From Comamonadaceae bacterium (GTDB lineage: Bacteria; Pseudomonadota; Gammaproteobacteria; Burkholderiales; Burkholderiaceae_C): a DNA stretch of 64,000 bases. The DNA lies in NCBI GenBank assembly GCA_027484575.1, contig JAIXSQ010000010.1, forward strand, positions 186,001-250,000. The letters run 5' to 3'. The stretch's first letter is position 1. Each line of letters begins with the position of its first letter. The translations under genes were made by a program, and so were the position numbers. Below, in pieces: positions 30,017 to 40,376 of this stretch. Below the pieces are notes generated by a model that was not told where the DNA came from, searched no databases, and was given only the letters and a program-made list of their open reading frames with translations.

Positions 30017-30816
30017 TCAGGCGGTGACGGCGGCACGCGCGGTGCGCGCGTCGGTCGTCTTGTCGGTGTCGCTCTCGGCGCCCAGGTAGGCCTCGCGGAT
30101 CACGGTGGAGCGGGCCAGCAGCCTGGCCGGGCCGCTGGCCACCAGCGCGCCGCGCTCGAGCACGTAGCCGCGGTCGGCCACGGCCAGCGCCTTCTTGACG
30201 TTCTGCTCGACCATCAGCACGGTGGTGCCGCCGTCGGCGATGCGCCGGGCGATCGCCAGCAGCTCGTCGACCATGCGCGGGGCCAGGCCCAGCGAGGGCT
30301 CGTCGAGCATCAGCAGCCGCGGCGCGGCCATCATCGCGCGGGCCACCGCCACCATCTGCTGCTCGCCGCCGCTCATGGTGCCGGCCAGCTGGCCGGCGCG
30401 CTCGCGCAGCTTGGGGAAGTCGGCCAGCACCTGCTCGAGGCGGCGCGCGCGCTCGGCCTTGGGCACCAGCCAGCCGCCCAGCTCCAGGTTCTCGGTGACG
30501 GTCATCTGCGGGAACAGCTGCCGGCCCTCGGGCACCAGGGCCACGCCGCCGCGCACGATCTCGTGGGTCTTCTCGGGCAGGTCGTCGCCGTCCAGCAGCA
30601 CCTCGCCGCCGCGCGGGATCAGGCCGGACAGCGCGCGCAGCAGCGTGGTCTTGCCCGCGCCGTTGGGGCCCAGGATCACGGTCAGGCCCGGGCGGACCTC
30701 GAAGTCCAGCCCGCGCAGCACCAGGAAGGCGCCGTAGCCGGCGGCCAGGCCACGGACCTTCAGGTGCGCATGGCGGCCCCGCGCGCCCAGCTCGAAGGGG
30801 CGGTCGCTCCAGTGCA

Positions 30817-30817
<1 letters not shown>
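30017..30817 (-). CDS. livF: Branched-chain amino-acid-type ABC transporter ATPase (LivF-like)
   Basis: 266 aa. Walker A GPNGAGKTTLL, signature MSGGEQQMVAVARAM, Walker B LLMLDEPSLGLAP. The short switch region VEQNVKKAL is typical of LivF. Its ATG overlaps the livG stop (TGATG). The C-terminal 20 residues are Asp/Thr-rich and not conserved in the family. Confidence 0.93.
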
Positions 30818-31692
<875 letters not shown>

Positions 31693-31700
31693 CTCCGACC

Positions 31701-32717
31701 TCACGCGAACCGCCGGGCCCGGGCGCGGGCCTTGGCCCGCTCCTTCTCGCCGCTCCACTCGGCGCGGCGCTCCTTCCACCAGGCGCGGGTGGCGTCGCGC
31801 CAGCCGCGGAAGGTCTCCCAGCGCACCGAGGCCAGGCCGCCGGGCAGGTACAGCACCGACAGGATCAGCAGGATGCCCAGGGTCATCATGTAGACCTGCG
31901 GCGCCTGCAGCCGCAGCGTCTCGGCCAGCACGCTGAAGACGATGGCGGCGATCAGCGGGCCCCACAGCGTGACCGCGCCGCCGATCAGGGCGATCAGCAC
32001 GGTCTGGAAGCCGATGAAGGGATTGAAGACGGTGTGCGGGTCGATGTAGGTCCAGCGCACCGACATCGCCGCGCCGATCGCACCGGCCACCGCGGCGGTG
32101 AGTGCGAAGCCGGCCAGCTTGACCCAGCGGGTGTTCACGCCCAGGGTCTGGGCGCGCTGCTCGTCGGCGCCGATGCCGGCCAGCGCCAGCCCGAAGCGGG
32201 TGCGCCGCACCCAGATCGAGGCGCCCACCGTGCCCACCGCCAGCAGCAGCACCGTCAGGTAGATCGTGTCGCGCTCGGGGGCCACGGCCAGCACCCGGCC
32301 GACCGTGCCGGTCACGCTCTTCTCGAAGTAGGTGATGGCATGGCGGATCAGCTCGGTCATGCCGAAGGTGAGCACCGCGAAGTAGGTGCCGCGCAGGTGC
32401 AGCACCGCCGCGCCCATCAGCACCGCCACGCCGGTGGCGATGGCCGCGCCCAGCGCGATCGAGCCGGCCCAGCCGAAGCGCTCGATGCCCAGCGCGCAGG
32501 CGTAGGCGCCGATGCCGAAGAACGCGCTGGTGGCCAGCGACAGGTAGCGGCTGGTGCCGCAGAACAGAGCCCAGCTGGAGGACAGCGCGACGTACATCAG
32601 GCAGGTCAGGGCCATCGAGACGACGAACTCGCTGCCCCAGTAGGGCAGGGCCAGCGCCCAGCCGGCGATGGCCAGCAGCACCAGCAGGTCGCGCACGAGG
32701 AATTGCTTGGAGGTCAT
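31701..32717 (-). CDS. livM: Branched-chain amino-acid-type ABC transporter permease (LivM-like)
   Basis: 338 aa, about nine to ten hydrophobic helices, LivM type. The conserved cytoplasmic loop is near RRTRFGLALAGIGADEQRAQ. The C-terminus ends in a basic Arg/Ala/Lys-rich stretch. It begins 21 bp after livH and ends 8 bp before livG. Confidence 0.92.
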   Translation of the reverse strand: MTSKQFLVRDLLVLLAIAGWALALPYWGSEFVVSMALTCLMYVALSSSWALFCGTSRYLSLATSAFFGIGAYACALGIERFGWAGSIALGAAIATGVAVLMGAAVLHLRGTYFAVLTFGMTELIRHAITYFEKSVTGTVGRVLAVAPERDTIYLTVLLLAVGTVGASIWVRRTRFGLALAGIGADEQRAQTLGVNTRWVKLAGFALTAAVAGAIGAAMSVRWTYIDPHTVFNPFIGFQTVLIALIGGAVTLWGPLIAAIVFSVLAETLRLQAPQVYMMTLGILLILSVLYLPGGLASVRWETFRGWRDATRAWWKERRAEWSGEKERAKARARARRFA

Positions 32718-32738
32718 GGAACGGCCTTGTCCTGCTCG

Positions 32739-33629
32739 TCAGGCCTTGCGGCTCTTGCGCGTGAACAACCCCTCGGGCCGCAGCAGCAGCACGCCGATGA
32801 ACACGACGTACGACAGCAGCGCCTTCAGGGACGGGTTGGTGAAGTGCATGCCCACGGCCTCGACCACGCCCAGCAGCAGGCCGCCGGCCAGCGCGCCGCC
32901 CATGCTGCCGAAGCCGCCCAGGGTGATCACGATCAGCGCCGTGACGGTGTACGGCTCGCCCATGGACGGCGAGATCGTGTAGGCCATCGACAGCAGGCAG
33001 CCGGCCACGCCCGACAGGCCCAGGCCGATGCCGAACATCAGCGGGTGCAGCACGCGGGTGTTGATGCCCACCAGCTGCGCCCCGGTGGGCGACTGCATCA
33101 GCGCGCGCACGCCCTTGCCCAGCAGGGTCTGGCGCAGCAGCACGATCAGCGCGCCGGCGAACACCAGGGCCAGGGCGAACACCAGCAGCTTGTTGCCCGC
33201 GAACTGCGCGCCGGCCACCTGCACCGGCGTGGTCAGGAAGTCGTAGCCGCGCAGGTCGCCGCCCCAGGCCCAGTTGACCGCGTTCTGCACCAGGAACATC
33301 AGGCCGAAGGCGACCATCAGGCCGCGGGCCTCGAAGATGTCCAGGTTGGGCGAGGTCGCGGTGAGCCGCCGGAAGCACAGCCAGTGCACGGCCAGGCCCA
33401 GCGCCATCAGGATGGCGAAGGACACCGGCACCATCAGCAGCGGGCTCAGGCCGAACACGGTCGCGACCATCCAGGTCAGGTAGGCCCCGACCATGAGGAA
33501 CTCGCCGTGCGCGATGTTGAGGATGCGCATCAGCCCGTACTGCAGGTTCAGGCCGAGCGCGACGAGCGCGTAGATGCCACCTGTGATGAGGCCGGAGGCG
33601 AGGAGTTCGAGCCAGGCGCCGAAGGACAT
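32739..33629 (-). CDS. livH: Branched-chain amino-acid-type ABC transporter permease (LivH-like)
   Basis: 296 aa, hydrophobic throughout. LivH-type N-terminus (LLASGLITGGIYALVALGLN) and the ARGLMVAFGLMFLVQN region. It is separated from livJ by a 183-bp gap filled with REP-like hairpins. It forms the permease pair with LivM. Confidence 0.92.
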   Translation of the reverse strand: MSFGAWLELLASGLITGGIYALVALGLNLQYGLMRILNIAHGEFLMVGAYLTWMVATVFGLSPLLMVPVSFAILMALGLAVHWLCFRRLTATSPNLDIFEARGLMVAFGLMFLVQNAVNWAWGGDLRGYDFLTTPVQVAGAQFAGNKLLVFALALVFAGALIVLLRQTLLGKGVRALMQSPTGAQLVGINTRVLHPLMFGIGLGLSGVAGCLLSMAYTISPSMGEPYTVTALIVITLGGFGSMGGALAGGLLLGVVEAVGMHFTNPSLKALLSYVVFIGVLLLRPEGLFTRKSRKA

Positions 33630-33652
33630 GGTGTTTGGATGAATGGAAGCCT

Positions 33653-33787
33653 CGTCATCCCGGCGGAGGCCGGGATCCAGTGACTTCCGCGGCGGCCGTC
33701 GAAGTCACTGGGCCCCGGCTTTCGCCGGGGCGACGGCGGGAGTGGTCGCGCCGTCGAAAGTCACTGGGCCCCGGCTTTCGCCGGGGC
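33653..33787. repeat. Triple REP-like hairpin array between livJ and livH
   Basis: Three hairpin cores: CCCGGC-GGAG-GCCGGG (33659-33674), and two copies of CCCCGGC-TTTC-GCCGGGG (33713-33730 and 33769-33786). The latter two sit in direct repeats of about 35 bp (33698-33732, 33753-33787). The first core and its flank CAGTGACTTC are in opposite orientation to the GAAGTCACTG flank. Likely extragenic palindromes, possibly tuning livJ against livH. Confidence 0.8.
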
Positions 33788-33812
33788 GGCCTGGCGTGAG
33801 CGGCTGCGCCGC

Positions 33813-35021
33813 TCAGCGCCAGGCCGGCTTGTTCGCGTTCAGCTTGGCGGTCGCCACCTTCGGCGGCCACACCACCTCGAACTCGCCGTTCTGCCACTGG
33901 CTCACGGTGCCCGGCGTGGCGGTGTTCTCGCTGCCGGTGAACTTGATGTCGCCGATGATGGTCTTGTGGTTGGTATTGGCCACGTAGTCGCGGATCTGCT
34001 TGCGGTCCAGGCCCACGGACTTCACCGCGTTGGTCAGGATCTCCAGGCCCGCCCAGCAGGCGCCCGAGGCCCAGCGGTCCGGCTCCTTGCCCTGGAACTT
34101 CTTCGTGTGCGCGTCGAAGTAGGCCTTGGCCGCCGGGCTGGTCTTGGCGTTCCACGAGCCCATGCCCAGCACGCCCTCGGCGCCGGCGGGCGTCATCACG
34201 TTGCGATAGAGCTGGAACGCGGTGCCCACCGAGGCGTAGAAGAACTTCGGGTTGAAGCCGATCTCCTTGGCCTGGCGCGAGGCCAGGATGGTGTCGGGCG
34301 GGTAGGTGAAGCCGACGAAGGCGTCGGGGTTCTTGTCCTTGATCGAGCGCAGCACCGGGCCCAGGTCCTTCACGCCGGCCGGGTAGCTCTTGTCCTCGAC
34401 CAGGTTGATGCCGCTGCCCTGCAGCGCCACCTTGAAGGCCGCGTAGTTCTCCAGCCCGAACAGGTCGTCGACGTAGACGCAGGCCACGCTCTTGACGCCG
34501 TTGGCCTTGAACATGTCGACGATGGCGTCGCACATCGGCTTGGGCTGCTGCAGCAGCAGGAAGAAGTACGGCAGCTTCATCTCCACCAGCCGGCGCGACA
34601 GCGCGGTGGGGGCGAGGAAGGGGTACTGGAAGCGGTTGGCGAGCGGCGCCACCGCGAAGTTGGCGTTCGAGCCCCAGGGCGGCAGCACCAGGTCGACCTT
34701 GTCGCTGCCCATCAGCTTCTCGTAGGTGCGCACCACGGTCTCGACGTCGCTGCGGTCGTCGCTGGAGATCAGCTCGATCTGGCGCTTGACGCCCTTGACG
34801 TCCAGCCCGCCCGCGGCGTTCTGCTGCTCGGCCCACAGCAGGTAGTTGGGCTCCTGGCTGACCTGCGCACCGCCGGTCCAGGGACCGGTGCGGGCGATCG
34901 CGTAGCCCACGCGCACCGGCGCGGACTGCGCCATCAGCTGCGGCGCGATGGACGCGGCGCCGACGGTGACGGCGGCGCGCTGGATGAACTGGCGGCGGTT
35001 GCTGCCGGACTGGCGTTGCAT
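33813..35021 (-). CDS. livJ: Branched-chain amino-acid-type ABC transporter, periplasmic binding protein (LivJ-like)
   Basis: 402 aa. A Tat-like leader (SNRRQFIQRAAVTVGAAS, cleaved near LMAQSA) precedes a type I periplasmic binding fold with IARTGPWTGGAQ and VYVDDLFGLENYA. These receptors bind amino acids, amides or aromatic acids. It is the first gene of the liv-ALDH run and divergent from the FeaR-like regulator. The ligand is unknown; the ALDH downstream suggests an aromatic or aldehyde-yielding compound rather than leucine. Confidence 0.9.
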   Translation of the reverse strand: MQRQSGSNRRQFIQRAAVTVGAASIAPQLMAQSAPVRVGYAIARTGPWTGGAQVSQEPNYLLWAEQQNAAGGLDVKGVKRQIELISSDDRSDVETVVRTYEKLMGSDKVDLVLPPWGSNANFAVAPLANRFQYPFLAPTALSRRLVEMKLPYFFLLLQQPKPMCDAIVDMFKANGVKSVACVYVDDLFGLENYAAFKVALQGSGINLVEDKSYPAGVKDLGPVLRSIKDKNPDAFVGFTYPPDTILASRQAKEIGFNPKFFYASVGTAFQLYRNVMTPAGAEGVLGMGSWNAKTSPAAKAYFDAHTKKFQGKEPDRWASGACWAGLEILTNAVKSVGLDRKQIRDYVANTNHKTIIGDIKFTGSENTATPGTVSQWQNGEFEVVWPPKVATAKLNANKPAWR

Positions 35022-35057
35022 GGCGGTCTCCTCTCGTTGGTGGTGTCAGCGGGCCGG

Positions 35058-35100
35058 ATGGTAGGAAGGAAGCACTGCACCCGCTGTGCTGTGCGGGCAG
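35058..35100 (-). promoter_or_regulatory. Candidate livJ promoter and regulator-site region
   Basis: On the minus strand TACCAT (35063-35058) could be the -10 for livJ. The -35 place has no consensus. An imperfect inverted repeat (CTGCACCCGC ... GCGGGCAG, 35075-35100) covers it. A weak -35 with a repeat is what an activator-dependent promoter would show; this is inference. Confidence 0.3.
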
Positions 35101-35179
35101 AAACCGCTTGCTTTTGTGTGCACATTGGTCCGGGTTTTCCCTGAATCCTGGGCGGCGGCCGGGGCCGGGGTGCGGTCCC

Positions 35180-35185
35180 CATAAT
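35180..35185 (+). promoter_or_regulatory. -10-like box of the AraC-type regulator
   Basis: CATAAT ends 7 nt before ATG 35193. The ATG at 35184 overlaps this box, which argues for the downstream start. Confidence 0.45.
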
Positions 35186-35192
35186 GGGTCGC

Positions 35193-36137
35193 ATGGCCGC
35201 CTCCACCGTCCTGAGCACCGACGCCGTCGCCCCGCGCGACCGGGCGGGGCAGTGGGCCGAGTGGGTCTCGCGCCACTTCGGCGGGCTGCAGTCCGACCTG
35301 TACGGCGACACCGACTTCGACGGCCACGTGGCCGCCACGCAGGCCGGCGACGTGATCCTCACGCGGCTGGAGGCCAACCGCCACCGCGTGCTGCGCACCG
35401 GCGGCATGGCACGCGCCAGCGAGACGCCCTACCTGAAGATCGTCGCGCCCTGGCAGGGCAGCGCCACCGTGCAGCAGGACGGCCGCGAGGCCTGCGCGCG
35501 CGACGGCGCCTGGGTGATCTACGACACCACCGACGCCTACGAGATCGCCAACCCCGAGCGCTGCGACCACCTGATCGTGATGGTGCCCAAGGACGGCGTG
35601 GCCGAACGCGGGCTGCGCACCGACGGCGTGATGGCGCGCCGGCTGGGCGCCAGCGGGATCTCGCGGGTGGCGCTGGAGACCATGCGCAACACCTACCAGG
35701 AGCTGCCGCACATGAGCGCCGCGGCGGCCCAGGGCGCGGGCGAACTGATCAAGCAGCTTGTGCGGCTGTCGCTGCTGGAGCTGTCGGGCCAGGAGACCGC
35801 GGTCACCCAGCGCGAGGCGCTGCGCGACCGCATCCGCGCCCACGTGCGCCAGCACCTGCGCGACCCCGAGCTGTCGGTGGACACCATCGCGCGCGCGCTG
35901 CACTGCAGCCGGCGCCACCTGTACAACGCCTTCGCGGGCGAAGGCGAATCGATCGCCGCCTACATCCAGCGCGAGCGGCTGCAGGCCTGCATCCGTGACC
36001 TGCAGCAGGGCGCCGGCCGTCCCATCACCGAGATCGCCCTGTCCTGGGGCTTCGGCAACCCCTCGCACTTCAGCCGCGTGTTCCGCGACCACACCGGCAT
36101 GAGCCCCTCGGCCTTCCGCGGCGCGCCGGTGCGCTGA
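35193..36137 (+). CDS. AraC-family regulator, FeaR-like
   Basis: 314 aa. An N-terminal AraC_binding_2-like domain (cupin-like, about 20-190) precedes a C-terminal AraC double helix-turn-helix (about 215-310, with SVDTIARALHCSRRHLYNAF and ALSWGFGNPSHFSRVFR). FeaR of E. coli, with the same architecture, activates aromatic-amine and aldehyde dehydrogenase genes. It is divergent from the liv-ALDH run, so that run is its likely target. Start 35193 is chosen over 35184, see the -10 box. Confidence 0.87.
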   Translation: MAASTVLSTDAVAPRDRAGQWAEWVSRHFGGLQSDLYGDTDFDGHVAATQAGDVILTRLEANRHRVLRTGGMARASETPYLKIVAPWQGSATVQQDGREACARDGAWVIYDTTDAYEIANPERCDHLIVMVPKDGVAERGLRTDGVMARRLGASGISRVALETMRNTYQELPHMSAAAAQGAGELIKQLVRLSLLELSGQETAVTQREALRDRIRAHVRQHLRDPELSVDTIARALHCSRRHLYNAFAGEGESIAAYIQRERLQACIRDLQQGAGRPITEIALSWGFGNPSHFSRVFRDHTGMSPSAFRGAPVR

Positions 36138-36148
36138 CGGCCAGCCGC

Positions 36149-36179
36149 CGTCGTCCCCGCGCAGGCGGGGACCCACGAA
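36149..36179. repeat. REP-like hairpin after the AraC gene
   Basis: CCCCGC-GCAG-GCGGGG (36155-36170) is flanked by CGTCGT and ACCCACGAA. The same family occurs at 53837-53912. It lies 11 bp past the regulator stop and may also serve as its terminator. Confidence 0.7.
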
Positions 36180-36249
36180 CGTCCACCGCGCTGTCCGTGG
36201 ACCCCCGCCCCCGGGCCCGACGCGGCCGGTCCGACCCGCGATCCGCGCT

Positions 36250-36255
36250 TACCAT
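36250..36255 (+). promoter_or_regulatory. -10-like box of the TDT transporter gene
   Basis: TACCAT ends 9 nt before the ATG at 36265, without Shine-Dalgarno. Confidence 0.4.
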
Positions 36256-36264
36256 CCCCGGCCC

Positions 36265-37287
36265 ATGTCCACCGCCCTGCCGTCCTCCTCACCCGCGCCC
36301 GTCTCCGGCCTGCGCTTCCTGTCCTTCGTCTGGTTCGCGCCCGTGATGGGCCTGTGCGGGCTGTCGCTGGCCTGGCACCGCGCGGCCGCCGTGCTGGGGG
36401 AGGACGCGCGGCTGGCCGGCAGTGCGATCGGCGCGCTGGCGGCGCTGGCCTTCGTGCTGGTGGCCGCGGCCAGCGTGCTGCGCGCGCGCCGGCACCGCGC
36501 GGCCGTGGTCGAGGACCTGGCGCACCCGGTGCGCCATCCATTCGTGGCCGCCGCGCCCGTCTCGCTGGTGCTGGTGGCCACGGCCGTGCATGCCGCGCTC
36601 GGCCCGGTGCCCGGCGTGAACACGCTGTGGATGGCCGGTGCGGCGCTGCAGTTCGGCGCCACGCTGTGGGTGCTGGGCCGCTGGCTGGCCCCGGGCGGTT
36701 GGACCTGGCCCTCGTTCACGCCGGTGCTGTTCATCCCCGTGGTGGGCAACGTGGTCGTGCCGCTGGCCGGCGTGCCGCTGGGGCACGAGGCCTGGTCGGC
36801 GGCGCAGCTGGGCGTGGGCGCGCTGCTGTGGCCGGTGGTGCTCGCGCTGCTGGGCGTGCGCATCGGCCAGCTGGGCCTGTGGCCCGAGCGCATGCTGCCG
36901 GCCACCTTCATCACCATCGCGCCGCCGGCGGTCATCGCGCTGTCGGCGCTGCGCCTGGGCGCGCCTGCGCTGCTGGCCTGGTGCCTCTGGGGCGTGGCGC
37001 TGTTCTTCCTGGCGTGGTCGCTGCAGGTGGCGCGCCGGCTGGTGGCGCAGCCCTTCCACGCGGGCTGGTGGGGGCTGTCGTTCCCGCTGGCGGCGTTCGC
37101 GGCCCTGTCGCTCACGCTGGCCGTGGCCGGCGGCGATGCGGCCTTCACCGGCGTGGCCGTGCTGGCGCTGGCGGTGGCCAGCGCGGTGATCGGCTGGCTG
37201 CTGCTGTCCACGCTGCGCGGCCTGGCGCAGGGCACGCTGCTCGTGCCCGAGCCCGCGCCGCCGGCGACGGCCGCCAGGGCGGCCTGA
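36265..37287 (+). CDS. TDT/SLAC1-family transporter (TehA-like)
   Basis: 340 aa with about ten hydrophobic helices. The pattern FLSFVWFAPVMGLCGLSLAW at the start, FTPVLFIPVVGNVVVPLAG mid-protein and FHAGWWGLSFPLAA near the end matches the tellurite-resistance/dicarboxylate (TDT) family, which includes TehA, bacterial SLAC1 channels and sulfite exporters. Substrate is unknown. It stands alone, 31 bp before a ferredoxin gene. Confidence 0.85.
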   Translation: MSTALPSSSPAPVSGLRFLSFVWFAPVMGLCGLSLAWHRAAAVLGEDARLAGSAIGALAALAFVLVAAASVLRARRHRAAVVEDLAHPVRHPFVAAAPVSLVLVATAVHAALGPVPGVNTLWMAGAALQFGATLWVLGRWLAPGGWTWPSFTPVLFIPVVGNVVVPLAGVPLGHEAWSAAQLGVGALLWPVVLALLGVRIGQLGLWPERMLPATFITIAPPAVIALSALRLGAPALLAWCLWGVALFFLAWSLQVARRLVAQPFHAGWWGLSFPLAAFAALSLTLAVAGGDAAFTGVAVLALAVASAVIGWLLLSTLRGLAQGTLLVPEPAPPATAARAA

Positions 37288-37305
37288 GCGCCGCGCACCG
37301 GCCCG

Positions 37306-37311
37306 TATCAT
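37306..37311 (+). promoter_or_regulatory. -10-like box of the ferredoxin gene
   Basis: TATCAT ends 7 nt before the ATG at 37319. Near-leaderless configuration. Confidence 0.45.
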
Positions 37312-37318
37312 CGGCCGC

Positions 37319-37648
37319 ATGACCCAGCTGACCTTCCTCTCGCCCGCCGGTGCCATCGTGGCCGTGGTGCAGGCCGCGCCCGGCCAGTCGGTGATGCGCG
37401 CGGCGCTCGACGCGAACGTGCCGGGCATCGAGGCCGAGTGCGGCGGCTGCCTGACCTGCGCCACCTGCCATGTCTACCTGGATGCGGACAACGCGGCCAA
37501 GGTGCCCGCACCCACCGCCGAAGAGGACGACATGCTGGGCTACGTCGCCGCCGAGCGGCGCCCCGGCAGCCGCCTGAGCTGCCAGCTGGTGGCCGACGCC
37601 GGCCTGGACGCGCTGGTGGTGCAGCTGCCCGAGCGCCAGGTTCCCTGA
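37319..37648 (+). CDS. Adrenodoxin-type [2Fe-2S] ferredoxin
   Basis: 109 aa. Four cluster ligands fit C41-x5-C47-x2-C50 and C88, the vertebrate/ISC-type spacing, with an extra Cys at 44. The AEEDDML motif near residues 67-73 is the acidic partner-binding region. Such ferredoxins serve cytochrome P450s, oxygenases or iron-sulfur assembly. No obvious partner is adjacent (TDT transporter upstream, pyrC downstream). Confidence 0.9.
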   Translation: MTQLTFLSPAGAIVAVVQAAPGQSVMRAALDANVPGIEAECGGCLTCATCHVYLDADNAAKVPAPTAEEDDMLGYVAAERRPGSRLSCQLVADAGLDALVVQLPERQVP

Positions 37649-37693
37649 GCGCGGGCGGCGCGCCGGCGCCGCAGGGCCGCCCGGCCGGTCTGG

Positions 37694-37699
37694 GACAAT
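37694..37699 (+). promoter_or_regulatory. -10-like box of pyrC
   Basis: GACAAT ends 8 nt before the pyrC ATG with no ribosome site between. Confidence 0.45.
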
Positions 37700-37707
37700 C
37701 CGCGCCC

Positions 37708-38748
37708 ATGTCCTCCCAGCAGCTCACCATCACCCGGCCCGACGACTGGCACCTGCACGTGCGCGACGGCGACGCCATGGCGGCCGTGGTGCCGCACACC
37801 GCCGCGCAGTTCGCGCGGGCGATCATCATGCCCAACCTGAAGCCGCCGGTGACCACCGCCGCGCAGGCGCTGGCCTACCGCGACCGCATCCGCGCCGTGG
37901 TGCCGCAGGGCCTGGCCTTCGAGCCGCTGATGACGCTGTACCTGACCGACAACCTGCCGCCCGACGAGATCCGCCGGGCCAGGGAGGCGGGGGTCGTGGC
38001 GCTCAAGCTGTACCCGGCCGGCGCCACCACCAACAGCGATGCCGGCGTGACCGACATCCGCAAGACCTACGCGACGCTCGAGGCCATGCAGCGCGAGGGC
38101 GTGCTGCTGCTGGTGCACGGCGAGGTGACCTCCCCGGACATCGACCTGTTCGACCGCGAGGCGGTGTTCATCGACCAGGTGCTCGCCCCGCTGCGCAAGG
38201 ACTTCCCCGCGCTGAAGATCGTGATGGAGCACATCACGACCCGGGAAGCGGCGCACTACGTGCGCGACGCCGGCCCGCACACCGCGGCCACCATCACCGC
38301 GCACCACCTGCTGTACAACCGCAACGCGATCTTCCTGGGCGGCATCCGGCCGCACTACTACTGCCTGCCGGTGCTCAAGCGCGAGACCCACCGGCTGGCG
38401 CTGGTCGAGGCCGCGACCTCGGGCAGCCCGAAGTTCTTCCTGGGCACCGACAGCGCGCCGCACCCGGCGCACCTGAAGGAACACGCCACCGGCTGCGCCG
38501 GCTGCTACACCGGCCATGCGGCGATGGAGCTGTACGCCGAGGCCTTCGAGGCCGCCGGCGCGCTCGACCGCCTGGAGGGCTTCGCCAGCTTCCACGGCGC
38601 CGACTTCTACGGCCTGCCGCGCAACGGCGGCACGCTCACGCTGCGCCGCGAGGCCTGGACCGTGCCCGAGGCCTATGCCTTCGGCGGCGGCGCCCAGCTC
38701 AAGCCGCTGCGCGCCGGCGAGACGCTGGGCTGGAAGGTCGTGGCGTGA
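37708..38748 (+). CDS. pyrC: Dihydroorotase (class II, homodimeric)
   Basis: 346 aa. Third step of pyrimidine synthesis. Zinc ligands lie in [10 protein letters not shown], a carboxylated Lys in [16 protein letters not shown], further His in VMEHITT, and the catalytic Asp in LGTDSAPHP. Length is typical of E. coli PyrC. Its stop overlaps the GTG of the NYN gene (GTGA), so these are co-translated. Confidence 0.96.
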   Translation: MSSQQLTITRPDDWHLHVRDGDAMAAVVPHTAAQFARAIIMPNLKPPVTTAAQALAYRDRIRAVVPQGLAFEPLMTLYLTDNLPPDEIRRAREAGVVALKLYPAGATTNSDAGVTDIRKTYATLEAMQREGVLLLVHGEVTSPDIDLFDREAVFIDQVLAPLRKDFPALKIVMEHITTREAAHYVRDAGPHTAATITAHHLLYNRNAIFLGGIRPHYYCLPVLKRETHRLALVEAATSGSPKFFLGTDSAPHPAHLKEHATGCAGCYTGHAAMELYAEAFEAAGALDRLEGFASFHGADFYGLPRNGGTLTLRREAWTVPEAYAFGGGAQLKPLRAGETLGWKVVA

Positions 38749-39575
38749 ACGCCCCGGCGGCCCTGCTGATCGATGCCGACAACCTGTCGGCACCGGCCAT
38801 GCTCGAGGCGGCCGCGCAGCTGCGCCGCGCCGGCCACACGCTGGTGATCCTGCGCGCCTACGGCAGCGCCGACACGCTGGGCAGCGCGCGCGAGGTGCTG
38901 CAGCGCCACGGCGGCCGCGCGTTCGTGAACCAGGGCCGCGGCACCACGGATGCCGCGCTGGTGGTCGATGCGATGGACCTGCTGCATGCGGGCGAGCTGC
39001 CGCCGGTGGTGGCGATCGGCTCCAGCGACGCCGACTTCGCGCCGCTGGCCGTGCGGCTGCGCGAGTCGGGCCGCGAGGTGCTGTGCTTCGCGCAGGCGAA
39101 CAAGGCCGACCTGCAGGCGCTCGAGCGCGTGTACGCCCGCGTGCTGCCGGTGGGCGAGGCGCCCGAGCCGGTGCGCGCGCCCGCCCCCCGCGCCGCGGCG
39201 AAGAGGCCGGCCGCCAAGGCGCCCGCCCCCAAGGCCGCGGCCGGCAAGGCGGCGGCGAAGAAGGCCGCGGCCGCGCGGCCGGCGCCGCCGGCGCCCGCAC
39301 CCGCCCCTGCCCCCGCTCCTGCCAAGGCGCCGGCGCCCGCCCGCAGCGGTGCCGCCGACCCGGCCGCCGTGCTGCAGCTGCTGTCGGCGCTGCCGGGCTT
39401 CCTCGACGGCAAGGTGCTGGCGCTCAACGACGTGGTGATGCAGCTGCGCAAGGCCGGCCTGATGGGCCGCAGCGCCGGCGCCACCGCGTTCTTCCGCAAG
39501 CAGGGGCTGCCGGTGCAGCTGGCGCCCTCGACCCAGCCCAACACCCTGCGCTGGACGGGCGAGCGCGACGCGTGA
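38745..39575 (+). CDS. NYN-domain (PIN-like) protein with H1-like linker and OST-HTH-like tail
   Basis: 276 aa from GTG. The NYN domain (about 1-135) carries acidic motifs [16 protein letters not shown] and GSSDADFAP, as in LabA/Limkain-type RNases. A linker of about 60 residues is almost only Ala, Lys and Pro ([18 protein letters not shown]). The C-terminal 70 residues resemble the OST-HTH/LOTUS winged helix that binds RNA. Start and stop both overlap neighbours by 4 bases (pyrC, DUF3025). It is probably an RNA-processing enzyme; the target is unknown. Confidence 0.82.
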   Translation: MNAPAALLIDADNLSAPAMLEAAAQLRRAGHTLVILRAYGSADTLGSAREVLQRHGGRAFVNQGRGTTDAALVVDAMDLLHAGELPPVVAIGSSDADFAPLAVRLRESGREVLCFAQANKADLQALERVYARVLPVGEAPEPVRAPAPRAAAKRPAAKAPAPKAAAGKAAAKKAAAARPAPPAPAPAPAPAPAKAPAPARSGAADPAAVLQLLSALPGFLDGKVLALNDVVMQLRKAGLMGRSAGATAFFRKQGLPVQLAPSTQPNTLRWTGERDA

Positions 39576-40351
39576 GCGGCCACGGTCCCTGGGACTGGTC
39601 GGCCCCGTGGTACGCGCCCTGGCGCGATCCGGGGGCCGCGGTGGCGGCGCGCTGGCAGGCCGGCCTGCCGCTGCCCGACGCGCTGAACGCCTGCGGCCCG
39701 GCGGCGGTGCGCTTCGTGCCGCAGTCGGCGCTGCCCGAGGGCGAGCCCTACGAGCGCCACATCCATGCCACCGGCACGGTGCCCACGCGCGAGGACCCGC
39801 ACGACTTCTTCCACGGCCTGGTGTGGCTGCGGCTGCCGCAGGCCAAGCGGCGCATGAACGCACTGCAGGCCGGGCAGATCGCGGCGCTGGGCGTGCAGGG
39901 CCGGCGCGGCCCGGTGCGCGATGCGCTGACGGTGTTCGACGAGAACGGCCTGCTGCTGGATGCGCCGCAGCCGCTGTGGGACGCGCTGCTCGCGCGCGAC
40001 TGGCAGCGGCTGTTTGTCCGCGACCGGACACTCTGGGCGCAGGCGCGCGTGCTGGTGGTCGGCCACGCGCTGCTGGAGAAGCTGGCCAGCCCGCGCAAGG
40101 ACATGACGGCGCACGTGTGGCGGGCCAATGCCCCGCTGCGCGACGGGGACGATCCGGATGGCTGGCTCGCGGCGCAATGCACGGCACAATCCCTCGCCGC
40201 CAAGCCGTTCACCCCGCTGCCGGTGCTGGGCATCCCGGGCTGGTGCGAGGCCAACCAGAACTTTCCGTTCTACGAGGACTCCACGGTGTTCCGGCCGGCA
40301 CGCTTGAGATCGGCGGGCACGCCCCCACCTGCCGCACCGGTGTCATCCTGA
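39572..40351 (+). CDS. DUF3025-family protein
   Basis: 259 aa from GTG, overlapping the NYN gene stop. The family of unknown function is recognised by the [18 protein letters not shown] region (about 70-87) and the [20 protein letters not shown] tail. No catalytic motif is evident. It is the third gene of a tightly coupled pyrC-NYN-DUF3025 set. Confidence 0.82.
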   Translation: MSGHGPWDWSAPWYAPWRDPGAAVAARWQAGLPLPDALNACGPAAVRFVPQSALPEGEPYERHIHATGTVPTREDPHDFFHGLVWLRLPQAKRRMNALQAGQIAALGVQGRRGPVRDALTVFDENGLLLDAPQPLWDALLARDWQRLFVRDRTLWAQARVLVVGHALLEKLASPRKDMTAHVWRANAPLRDGDDPDGWLAAQCTAQSLAAKPFTPLPVLGIPGWCEANQNFPFYEDSTVFRPARLRSAGTPPPAAPVSS

Positions 40352-40376
40352 CTTCACGCAACGGAGCCAATCGCAC

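Noticed and set aside
32034..33683. A 549-codon plus frame opposite livM and livH
   Set aside because: Antisense shadow; the Gln/His/Arg-rich translation has no family features.
35184..35186. ATG 35184 as start of the AraC regulator
   Set aside because: It overlaps the CATAAT -10-like box; ATG 35193 fits the spacing seen in other genes. The difference is three residues.
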